From the NCBI GenBank assembly GCA_013397115.1, contig VWZW01002320.1, forward strand, positions 868,001 through 932,000: a stretch of 64,000 bases of DNA. Direction: 5' to 3'. A model generated the notes under the pieces. It was not told where the DNA came from. It did not search any database and worked only from the letters and a program-made list of their open reading frames with translations. Below, piece by piece: positions 38,516 to 50,276 of the stretch. The DNA comes from Edolisoma coerulescens (lineage: Eukaryota > Chordata > Aves > Passeriformes > Campephagidae). Position numbers and translations under genes: made by a program. The first letter of the stretch is position 1, and each line of letters starts with the position of its first letter.

Positions 38516-41500
38516 TGCAAGAAACTCAGAATGCACAGAAAAGCATGATTCAAATATTGGGTTTGTACAAAAGTGAAACAAAATGAGCCATTTTTATTTC
38601 TTCAGTATAACTTTCCAGTATATCTATCTGCACATATACTTTCAGACACAGGTTCCCCTCATCCATGGATCTGATAATAATTTCTAAATGAAGACTCGAA
38701 TCTTCCTTTGAGCAACCAACAATCTTCTTTTTCTAAATATAACCAGAATGCTTCAATTTCCTAAAATTACTAAACAGTAGTTACACAGCATCTTTCCATG
38801 CTTATCATTTTACAACTCAGAAAATGAGGATAAAAACTAAAATTTCTGTGTTTATCCATTTTGTGGAATTCTACAGTTCTAACCTAGTGTAACTAAACTT
38901 TAAAATGTGTGTCTGCTTGTCTCCTACTGTGGATTTACAAGCCTAATAGGCTATGAAAATAGATTAGGAAATTGATTATGCTGCTTAATATTTGGTCTCT
39001 GTTTTTTATTTCTGTTGCTTGTTTTTTTAAAATAATTTCCTGAATTTGAATCATTTTTATATGTTTACATATTTTGGGTTATTTTCTGTGCTTTCTCAGT
39101 TCCTGGCATGCTAACAGCTCTGAAAATGACAGCACCCATGTGCCTTCTGTTCCTGTCTGTACCACCAGTGGTAATACTGCATGTCTATCAGCATCAAAAT
39201 AAATCCCAGAATAGGCTTGTTCAATTGGATTTTGATACAGACAACTGACTCTGAAAACAGGATGCAGCTTGGTTTGGACTTAAACAATAATTTCCAATAG
39301 AATGGATATTTTCTTACTTGTGTAGTTTCCCTTTTTGAGTAATAGCTTGCCTTCTGTGAAGCCACCAGCAACTGAAGAAGATACCGGCACCAATCTGTCT
39401 CCTCCGCTGGTTATCGCCATTTCTGGTACACATGAAAGGAAGTGATCTCTGTGACATTGTTGAATATCTTTCTTACTCCAGCAAAGTGGAAGAAAAAGGA
39501 GGTGTTGAGCACCTGTATTTTGGGCCTTCTAGAAAGGAAGACACACTGCCATCCAACAGGACACTGAAAGCACCAGGAAATAAAAAATCTGTAAGAAGTT
39601 CTGCTTCTACCATATCATGACAAGGCTGAGAGGTTATTGCCCAAGATTGTCCCATCCATTGACATTCCATTGACAATGTAACATTCCTCTGCTGTGGGGC
39701 AAGATCAGATATTGATGACCTGTCCCTATGATTTGTCCCTATATAAAATCTGTGCAATGGGCACCATGAACACATTCAGCCATTAACACATTCATAGTTT
39801 CAGACGTTATCTAACATCTACTTGCTACTCAACCCAGGCAGCAAGAGGAGGGGCTGACAATGTAAGTCTGTGCTGGTAAACCGAGTGCTTTCCCCCACAC
39901 TAACATTTCTCTACCTTCACCTACATTCTCACTCTGAAGATGAACTCTGAAATAACACTATTCTGTTGTTTGCTAGTCTGGGGTACAAATCGGATCCTAA
40001 ATCTATGATCCCATGAAGGTCAAGGACCCCAGAAATATCATGAAATGTCCAGTGCTAGTTTAAAAAAAAAAATAACTGCAGTAAAAAGGGTCTTTGTAGA
40101 GATATTGTGAGGATGAACTTATGACTGGAACATGCAATTGCTTTACACTCTCTTTAGGTTTAATTTTGTTTCTGTTTTCTCATGGGAAGTACAAATTATA
40201 TCCCTGGCTACCATTTAAGTAACATTTTGCAGATCATATAAAGTTATATAAAAAACTTATAAAGTGCACTTTTGGAACAGGTTTAATTCAGGCTCGATCC
40301 ACTCCAAGAAATTGCATTCTCTCACTATAAATCATGATTTATAACTTTTCCCATTAAACCTTGAGGTTTCCACAACAGCTGTCTGGTTTTAATTGCACTG
40401 CCTTTTCCAAATTAAAGCATTACAGCTTGCTTGTTTTCTACTAATGTATATTTAAACTGATCTTTACTTGATCTTATTATTTTTGTAATATTGAATAAAG
40501 GCCATCATACTGAAGAAATATCCAATATTTACATATTTATTATGCCAAGGGTCATTCCAGGGACAATTAATCACTAGAGTTTTCATTTTATGATACTGCT
40601 TACATTCTGTTAGAATTAAATTGCCACAGGTAGTGGAATTAAAAAAAGAAAATTGAACAGAATTAGTTTTTGTGATAATTCCAAGAAAACTGTGTTAGGC
40701 TGGATGGCATTTTAACTGTTTGGAAATACAGAATTAAATCTTTCTAAAGAAAGCAGAATTCTTTTAAGCCAGAAGTTGGCAGCTCTAAAGGGTAATACAT
40801 TTAAATCTTCTCTTGATTTACACTCTGAGTGTGTTTATATCACTGCAATCTGAGGAATATTCTGGTGACGTCAGTTACATTAATAGGGTTAAATGAGCTA
40901 AAAAATGTCAGATTCACATCTTAGAATCAGTATATATTTGGTCCGGTGTTTCTTAACTTTAGAGATTTATTAAAGAGACGTAAAACACTACTCTCTGCTA
41001 CATCATCTGTAGAATAATATTTCCTAGCCCAGAGCCTCAACAGATTTTTATTACTTCTGGGGCACACAAGAACACATTTCAATTCATGTCTAAAATTATC
41101 TGTGCACTGTCATTAATTACAACTATTGAATTTTCATGTGTCTCCTATACTTTCTTCTTGTTCCTCAGCAGTAATCCAAATTAGCTGTATCACTCTGATC
41201 AGATATGCCAGCCAGATATGTAAAGTGATCACATGCATCCGACTCTTTTGTCTTTTTTTGGAGGGGAGGCTCGTGGTCATCTTTTCCTTGACTACCAAAC
41301 TGCAAGTGAAGCAACAGAGTGTTAGAATAAATCTTATGAAGGAAATTTATTCACAAGTTATTTTATTAACTGAGCATCTCGTGGTCCAGCTGGCGTAACT
41401 GTGCTTAAGTAAGGGAACAGCACAGTAAAATAACATCCTTGGGATCATATAATACAATAATCTAATGTGTTTTTTCAGGCTGCAGCACTGCTGGGTTAAG

Positions 41501-42684
41501 ACTGTACTGTTCTCCAGTCCTTGTCATTCTTTCTCTCTCTTCCGGTTAACATCCCCTCAGATCTAGTGGCTGAACCTGGGTATCAGCACTCAACATTAGC
41601 ATAAGCTAACAGTAGGGGTGTTTTCTAACCCAGATAATTCTACAGAAGCAAATTAGTAGTGAGTGAGTGTGCTCCTAGGTTGGCAAATAAGTGGTGATAG
41701 CTCTCACAGGTGGTGATAACTCTCACAGATGATGATGTCATGGAAGAAGCTACGAACCAACTTTTTAACCAGTTGAGCTGCATCTGGAACAACACATCTG
41801 ACTGCAAGCTCTGAAAGATTGTGTGTCAGCTATTTTGAGAATAGCTGTCAGATGCAACTAGAGAATGCAAAGGGTCACATATGTTCATTATAGATAATAC
41901 ATAACTGTGCCACTAGATAATGCAGTTATTTATCTTTCTTTTTAATTATTTATTTGTTGGGCACTCATTATTAAATGAAGGTAGCTTTTTTGTTTTCAAA
42001 CAGTTCCAGGGTCAGTCCTGAGAGTTTCATATATATTTTCTGAATATTCATACTTCAAACAAGAAAAGACCAGTTATTTCCAAGGCATTAATATTAATAA
42101 ATTATTTTATTACATATGTGTCAACATTATCGGGTTTGACTCCGACTAAACAGTCATTTATAACCAGAAAGGCTTTAAGTTTTGGGGTTTTTTCACTTTG
42201 ACCTTCATGTCATTAACAGCTCTGGTGCTAAATGATGCAGATGCTGTAAGTTGTATAATTTTTTTGTATTTCAATCTAGACAGATGGCTGGAAAATGAAA
42301 CAGCTGTATTTTTTCTGAAAGCCTGGAGGCACTGCTTCTTAGGTAGAAAAAATTCTTATGATGGACAGGTTCAGGTTTTAGGGACAGTCCTACAAATTTT
42401 TGCAGCAATAAGTGAGCTTGGATTCACCTACAGGTCATTAATGTCAAAGAAGACAAAGACATTACAATTACTTTGTGCCATAGTGAGAGTTTTCAACTCC
42501 CTCTCAGTGTAAGCACTACTTGTAAACATTTTATTAGATCAGAAAAGGTTTCAAGGAAACCAAAAGTATTTTGAGATCAATATGAAATTTTTTTACACAG
42601 TCTGAGGTCAAAGATTTTATGAAAAATTGAAGTGCTTGAAAAAGGACATGCATGCACTCTTCCTGTTCTGGAAGGATCTTGTAG
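38516..42684. other. AT-rich non-coding stretch
   Basis: No gene or dispersed repeat recognised. It includes a 2 x 19 bp tandem duplication (41691-41728). Short open frames (for example 39432-39620 and 41126-41398) lack any recognisable domain. Confidence 0.5.
41691..41728. repeat. 19-bp tandem duplication
   Basis: 'gtggtgatagctctcacag' (41691-41709) is repeated directly at 41710-41728 with a single G-to-A difference. It looks like a recent local duplication. Confidence 0.9.
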
Positions 42685-43275
42685 ACAGAAAGCCAACCAT
42701 TCCCTGGGCTGCATCTAAAACAGCGTGGGCAGCAGGGCAAGGTAGGGGATTCTGCCCCTCTGCTCTGCTCTGGTGAGACCCCACCTGCAGGGCTGCATCC
42801 AGCTCTGGGGTCCCCAGCACAGAAGGACATGGTCCTGTTGGAGCGAGTCCAGAGGAGGAACACCAAGATGAATAGAGGGATGGAGCATCTCTCCTATGAG
42901 GAAAGACTGAGGAGAAGAGAAAGTTCAAGGAAGACCTTATTGCAGCCTTACAGCATCTAAAGGGGGCTCATAAAAGAGATGGGTAGAAACTTTTCAGAAG
43001 AGTCTGTTGCAATAGGAAAAGATGCAATGGTTTTAAACTAAAGGAGGGCAGATTCAGGCTACAGGTAAAGAAAAAAATTTTTACAATGAGGGTGGTGAAA
43101 CACTGGCACAGGTTGCCCAGAGAGGTTATAGGTGCCTTCACCCTGGAAGCATTCAAAGTCAGACTGAGTAGGGCTCTGAGCAACCTGATCTAGTTGAAGA
43201 TGTCCCTGTTCATTGCAGGGGGGTTGTTCTAGATAAACTTTAAAGGCCCCTTTCAACCCAAACTCTTGTATGATC
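42685..43275 (+). mobile_element. CR1 LINE fragment, 3' part
   Basis: About 590 bp of well-recognised CR1. It starts in late ORF2 with 'ctgctctggtgagacccc' (42763-42780) and 'ccagctctggggtccccagc' (about 42800-42819), and passes 'ggagcgagtccagaggagg' (42840-42858) and 'ctcctatgaggaaagactgag' (42892-42912). It then continues through 'gttttaaactaaa' and 'cactggcacaggttgccca' to the 3' tail 'ttctagataaactttaaagg' and 'aactcttgtatgat'. The very end is mutated, with only one degenerate terminal repeat. ORF2 is broken by small deletions, for example after 42912. Confidence 0.96.
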
Positions 43276-46200
43276 TATCCAATTTTCTATTGGATTATAT
43301 TAAAATATCTTATTCTCTGAGGTCAATTGCTGATGAGACAGCACAGACCTAAGCATTTTGACCTTAATATTACTTTTCTTCAGGTCAAAGTATGAAGAAT
43401 TCAGATGCTGCAGAAATGTCATTCTGAGACATTTGTGAATTACACACAACAGGACTGAAAGGGATTATAACCTTTCTGGGGAAAAACAGGTTAATGAGAA
43501 ACTACAGGGCAAGTTATATAAAAACTATGGAAGAGCAAAGACTTTTTGATTGCAATGAAGTGGCAACTGTGATGAAAGAAATCCACATGTTCTAAAATGT
43601 CTTTAGGAGAAATTTAATGAGAAAAACAGTAGCACTAATGCTTTGTTAAGGCTATAACTGCATGGTGTAATGACCACTGGGTAGAGTACTGCATTTTAAA
43701 TTGAATGTGCTGGTTAAGATCCACATGGTTTAAGAATTATTATACAGTGTAAGAGAAAAAAAGGGAATTTCAGAATACCTAAACCAGTGTAACTCGTGGT
43801 GTAAAGGAGGAAACAGTACAGAAAGTAAAATAGATTCATAAACATATTATTGCTGAAGCCATTTAGATTACATATTGATGCAATGGCATAGTGACTTAAA
43901 ATTCTGGCTTTTAATGAGAAATATATGAAATCATATAAAATTCCATCTGCCTAACCAGAATAAGCATTCTCCAGGAATCATTCTCAATTCTCAATATTGC
44001 TTGGGCATTTTCAACTGTAAACCTTCTGTGCTTGAAAGACGTAATTTTAAAATCATTTTCTTCTGAAAAAGCCCTCAGTTATCAAATTAATGTAAAGATC
44101 AGCAGGTTCAAGAAATGCAACTGGACATCTGGGGTGATGGAAAATGCAATTTTTGATGTGCAATAATGACATACACTTTCTGAATTGCATCTTGTGTAGG
44201 CCATTTGTGAAGTTACCCAAACAGTCTAAGCACCTCTCTTTAGTGAACCTTCCAATTTACACAAGCACAAGTTTTTCCCAACTAGATAAAAAGAACAGAA
44301 CATTTGGATCTGCATATGAACAGACGAAAGAAGACTCCAGAAGGCTAGCACTTGGCATAGTTATAAACTCACGGATGATAAAGCTGCAGTGGTGAGGATA
44401 TCACGACGTGAGATACAGCCAACCGCCAAAGCAATGGAATAAGACACTCAGTAAAATTTTATGGTATAAACAAAAAGACGGTGTATGAGAATACGAGGAG
44501 GGCATAAAACTAAGAATGAAAAAAAGGTTAAGGCCTTGGTGCTTTGTAAGAACAGTAGATGTACATTTTTTCTACCTGAATAAAATATCACAGTAGATCA
44601 TGAGGTCTGGAATACTGCGTTGGATTCTAGACAAGCTCACAAAACTGTCATCAGAAGAATTTCCATCACACATACACAGGCAGAGTATTTGCAACATATT
44701 TAGGAGTGATTGCAAATAAAACACCAGCAAAAATATAGAACCTGAGTTCACTGGTGTAAGACAGAAAAGAAAGTACAGAAAATTATTTAATCATTTTACG
44801 TACTGGAATTACATGCAATCTTGAATTGCAGAAGAGATTCCTCTCATCCAAAATCTGCTTCGCAAAGAGAGAAGTAGGTCTTTCTCTTTTCATTATCATT
44901 TTAACTTTATACTTCCATTGTCTTCATCTCTACACATAGCATGCATGCACCCTAAAACCCTATTTCATGTGATTCCTTATGTCTTTTAAATACTAATTCG
45001 AACCAATGTAAAATGCTGGTCAAGAGGAGTCTTCTGTATCGTTACTTCCACCGTAATATAAATTCTCAAGTATATATTTGTATATGAACATGTATCTTGT
45101 GGATAATAGGCCAGAAATGGACCAGAAATAATTTTGTATAGAAGTAGTTATTAGATATCACAAATGCTGGATAACAAATGCTAAAATACTAATGAATAAC
45201 TAAACCAAATTGTAGACTAGTCTTGTATAAGATCAACACTTTGGAAGAAAGAATTTCCCATCTACTAATTGTTGAATATGATTGTTTCAAGCAACAAAAT
45301 AATTCATAAAAATCAACCCATTCATGAACAGAAGAAAAGAGTACTCACTAAATAAAATACTTTTAAATGATCATTTAACTCATTCATATTTGATTGTCTT
45401 CTTGGATTTCCTATTTGGAAATCCTATCTAATGAAATTTTATCATTACCACTTTGTGGTGATTAAATACCATAATCCTCTTATTTGTGCAGATCCCTAGT
45501 GCTCCCCACTTTTATTAAAAGCAGGGTTCTAATGAAGCTCATGAGGTGTCACTAGGTAATTACTACTTACAGTCTGAAATGAAGTTCAGTTCCAAGCCAT
45601 TTGCATTTATGTGCTAAAACTAAATTATTAATGTGGATTTTTACACATTTTTAGGTTTAATTTTTCAGTCTAATGAAACCATAAATTTCAAGCTTTCAAA
45701 AATATTCCTATCTCTTATTTAATTCAATATGTAATTGAGAACATGCTTTTGCTACAGATGGAGAGGCCTTTTCAAATTTGAATTAATTTGGTGTTTTGCT
45801 GAGCTGGTAGATTAAGTGCTACAGATTGCCTGATGTTCACTACACTAAATCTTAGCTTTCAAATTAATGGAGTGAAATTTTGGAAATTCACAAGGTCAAA
45901 AATATTTTTTGCAAAGGTGATAGCTATACTTTCTGCCTTTACTGAATGCCTCCCACAAAGTGGTAACAGCTGGGAACAGTCAAAGGCAAAATTTGACTAC
46001 GCAAAAGTGAATAAACTCAAAGTTCATTTGCATATTCATTTTTTATACAATGTATTCAGGAATAAGATGCCATTTAAAAGAAGTGGATATGTTATGTTTA
46101 GCTAGTGGTACAAACACCCTATGCAAAATTTTCCAACAGGCTTATCCTTAAAGTTCAAGGTAATGTACCAAGTTGTGAACACCAGACTGACACACTAGCT

Positions 46201-49200
46201 TCAACGAGAGACTTTTGGGGGAGAATAAAAGAATTCCAAACCAAAAAGAACTTTACAAATAGCCACATTTGTAATTTTAATTTTTTAAAGTCCAGTACTG
46301 TTTCCTCAAAGCTTGACAAGTAAATCTGCCACGGATATATCTCTCAGTGAAATGAATGACCACCAAGACGGGGGGAAAAAGCCCCAAACACCAACAACCC
46401 CACACTCTTTCTACATCAGTATTCGGCACTGTTGAAAAATGCTATTTTCTATGCCTTACATAAGTATTCCTCTAGTCTTCTGTTCCTCTGATCTAGGAAG
46501 GGTAAGCACATGTCACTACACTGGGTATCTCAGCTTTCTCCACCAGTTTCTACTGACATGTTTGGTTGAGCATGATGAGAGGTACAAAAGTGTTTCCTGC
46601 TTCAAAGTGTCACTAATAAATGCCTGACTCTCTAGTATACCTACTACTACACACAGTGTATATTTAAGGGCTATTTTATCTATCACTATTCAGAGACCAA
46701 CTCACAAATCTTTCTTTATAGTAATGTGTTACTCTATTTATTTCACAAAGCAATAGCTTGCTATTCAGTACTGTCATATTTTGCCTTTGACAGAAGAGAG
46801 TAGCTATCATTGAGAAGATGTTAAAGGATTAATTGCTATATCCAGTTACAAAATCTACAAAGAAAAAGTGTCTCAAAAATGGTCATAGTTATAAGTGCAG
46901 TTAAAAAAATTGCCATTGATGATTACAGCTAAAATTTGCAAATCCCCAGGTTCAGATTTTCTAGTCATGGGGGTATAAAACTCAGGGTAATACCTCATTT
47001 TTGCACCATAATATCTGTGACAAGCTATAATGCATCACTGACAATCTAGTGATTCATGAAATGAAAACTCCTTCCTGTTTACATCAATGCAGACATTCCC
47101 TGGGGGTTCTTCACAAAACACCTGTCCAGTTTTACAGCATGCAAAGCGTGAGGTGTTACTTATCTTATGAAATACTCTTATTTCTTCTTTTCTTTTTCCA
47201 GAAGCCCTAGCCTTAGAGAAATTGCAGTATCTATTTCACATGCTATCACCAGAATTTAAATATTCTCTCAGTGGGTGGAAACAGCAGACTGATAACCTCA
47301 ACAATGGTGTTCTCTACAACTCAGTGAAAGATGTGCAGCATCACATGTAATTCAAAAGGTTGCTTTGCATTTATTTCACCAACCTCTCCAGATTCTCTCT
47401 TAAAAAAAAAAACAACCCTTTTACCTTTGGCAGAACTATACTTCTGAAGCACAGATCACACATATGAAACTAAAAGCATACTAGCTGATCCTAACCCAGA
47501 GAACTTAGAGACCTACTTGACTTCCTATAGGCAGCATGGAAAGAAATTAGCCACCTGCTGAGAATAATGCTAATGCACTAGCTGTGAGGAGAAAGGGAGG
47601 AAAGCAGTCTGGAGCAAACCAATGGAGAATTATAAACCCATGCCTGTATCTAACTTCCTACCCTGCCTTAAAGCGTGGTGCCTCTGTTCACTTTGAATGA
47701 AATCACTGCTCCAAGCTGAGCCTCTGCTGAATTTCGTCTGACTGAGGAGATGCTCCAGCACAGTATCCTGCAGCTCCACCAGTCACACCCAGTTGGGGGG
47801 ACCATACCACAACACTGCATCACTCACAGTTTGTGAGGCAGTTGCTGGAGGATCTATCTCATTGGGAAAACACTCATTAGATTGGATTTCTCAAGTTACT
47901 GCAGTCCTTCTCTGGTCAGGTTTGGGATTATTGATGTGTGTCATTCTTCAGAGTGGAGCAGTTTTGGACACGCACGCAGAGCACACCAGGGCTTGTGCAC
48001 ACTCCAGGTCAGAAAGGCAGATACCTCACAAATGGAAGCATCAGTGAGCAATTTTTGTTTTAGGAGGTTAGCTCATGCAAAAGCCTCTTTAGATGCTTTG
48101 GCCTCTTGCCATGTTCTGTTCTGCCTAGAGGAGCTGAAGTGTTGTACAGTTGAACAATTTAGTGCTATATGCACTGTAAAAATTGTGCCCTACGTATGCT
48201 GTATAGCTGACCGACTCTCATAGCTCATTAAAAAATAGAAAGAGCAAATTAAAGTTTCTGCCCACTTTTCATTTCTACGGAGTGCTCTCTCAACAATGCT
48301 TGAATAACTGACTGAAATTGAGAGCAGTTTTACTCCTGAAACCTGTAGAGATGGAATGATTGCAAATAAATTATATTAGACACCACTGTTTTGATACAGC
48401 TCAAGAGCTCTTGCATTGTTTCACAGCTCTGTGAAATAGTTGAGAATACATTCTTCAATGCAATGGGACTACTCTTCATAATTGTGACAGTACTTCACCC
48501 AGAGGGATAAATTTCTGGTAAAAACATTATTTCCCTGAAAACTAAAATTTATGTTTCTTTAGCACAGAAAGGAATATCAGCATATTTGTACCGTGACAGT
48601 CTGTCTCTAAGCTACCCATATTCCATGGAGAGTAAATTAAAATATAAGGAATTTAGTCAAAGGCAGATAACATTTTCTTTCCACATTTGTAATAATGCCC
48701 AGCATGGATGACCAATAATGTAATGTGAATTGCTTTAGCCCACACGCAGAGATGTATTTCAACATTTCCTTTAATCCATTCCATTGCACAAAGCACAAAA
48801 ACACTCTCTTCCCAAAGCATGAGCTGCTACATCAGCTTTGTGGTGAGAAGTATCCCTAAACCTACAATAAAATTAAAACCAAAGTTGTAACTGGGGTTAG
48901 GATTTGGGTGAGTCATCATACTTAGATTTAAAACTATGTGACAACTTTCACATTCTAAGGAAACCCAACTTTGGGTTTCAATTCATAGAATTATCAACTT
49001 AAACAAAATGTTTTATAAAGGACAGAACTGATTTCTTTGGCATAACTGAAAACTTGTTCTTGTAAAGACCTTAGGAATAGGTAAAATGCTGATGGGACTG
49101 AGAAAAGCAACACTTAAAGCAGATACTGCACTCCCCATAGTTTAAAACATGTCATTTCTAAATTTATTAAATAATTTTCAGTCATAAAAAATCTACTAAA

Positions 49201-49689
49201 ATTTGGTGTGCTATATGTAAACACAAATTCATTTGGACTTTTTGAAAAAAAATTAGTAATTAACATATTTTTTAGAATTCCCTACAGAAGAAACCAATAT
49301 ACTTTGTCCAGGAACTTGTCATGATTCTTGTAAGTATGCAACCCATGCTGTAACTAGGAAAAGGCAAAAGATTTTTTGGTTTGAGCAAGAAAGATTACAT
49401 TCAGTTTTCTCTTCTTTGTGATTTTGGAAAGCTCTAATAAAATACATTGATTCACAGTGGCTATCAGGAACATTTTTTTCACCTAAATAATTATTCTTTT
49501 ATACATTACAGAAATCTTCACCTGTAACTTTATCTTACAGAAAATATATGTTAAAATAATTCAGTAATCATGAGATTAAGCTACAAAGACTCTGCTGAAG
49601 GAGTGCCATTAATCAGTTTGGAAGGGGGAAAGGGAAAATACCTGGCTTGCCAGTGATGAGCAAGGGGATGGTGTGCCTAAACTTGAGGA
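43276..49689. other. AT-rich non-coding stretch
   Basis: No recognised gene or repeat body. One strong splice-acceptor-like sequence (47177-47201) precedes a 48-codon open stretch; it is described as a finding and not called as an exon. Open frames at 47793-48223 overlap each other in two frames and have no recognisable domain. Confidence 0.5.
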
Positions 49690-50276
49690 AATGATCAATA
49701 ATGGGGATCCTTCAACCTGCTTCAGGAGGTGGTGTGGCTGCAAAGAACCACCTGAAATGCTTCTACACTAATGCAGGCAGAGTGGGGAGAAAACAAGACA
49801 AGCTCGAAGCTTTGGCCCAGTCCCAGATATTTGATAACACCTGCATAAGTGAAACCTGGTGGGATGAGTCCTGTGGTCATAGTGCCCTGTTGGATTGTTA
49901 CAGGCTCTTCTGGAGGGATACACAGGACAGAACATGGGGCGGCAGGGATGGAAGGGATAGAATGTATGGAGCTCACAGTTGGCCATGGCACAGTTGAGAG
50001 CCTGTGGGTAAGAATCGAGGGGCAAACAAATAATGTGGATGTCACTGTGGGAGTCTACTATAGCCCTCCAATTCAGGATGATGATGCCAAAAAATTATTT
50101 TTTCAGGAATCAAGGGATGCTTCCAAGTCAACTGCTCTTGTCCTTACCAGGGACTTGAGCTTGTCAAAAACCAACTGGGAGCATCACACAGCTGGTACAA
50201 CCTGGGCCAGAAGATTTCTAAAAAACCTGTCACACATGCAGTATAATGTTTCTGAAACTCCTGATGGCTTTAGATA
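49690..50276 (+). mobile_element. CR1 LINE orphan 5' fragment (endonuclease), no 3' end
   Basis: Contains the first part of CR1 ORF2 and nothing downstream of it: the endonuclease sequence stops at an ARRFLKNL block (50197-50229) and then runs into unrelated AT-rich DNA. The expected linker, reverse transcriptase and ATTCTRTG terminus are absent. A normal LINE insertion keeps its 3' end and loses its 5' end, so this piece must have been cut off later by deletion or rearrangement. The start near 49690-49745 is approximate. Confidence 0.93.
49745..50276 (+). pseudogene. CR1 ORF2 APE-type endonuclease remnant
   Basis: Two open segments in different frames make up an AP-endonuclease-like domain. 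Segment one (frame of 49701): LKCFYTNAG with the site Asn (codon 49770), then ISETWWDES with the catalytic Glu (codon 49851), and CYRLFWRD. A frameshift falls between about 49920 and 49948. Segment two (frame of 49849): GIECMEL, VESLWVRIEG, VGVYYSPP and the block that is normally G-D-F-N-L-P but here reads T-R-D-L-S-L, with the Asp kept (codon 50152) and the Asn changed to Ser (codon 50158). The later SDH motif is missing. Catalytically dead. In life such a domain nicks target DNA to prime LINE integration. Confidence 0.92.

Noticed and set aside
40326..40343. 18-bp perfect palindrome, tataaatca/tgatttata
   Set aside because: Nine self-complementary pairs are expected by chance about once in an AT-rich sequence of this length.
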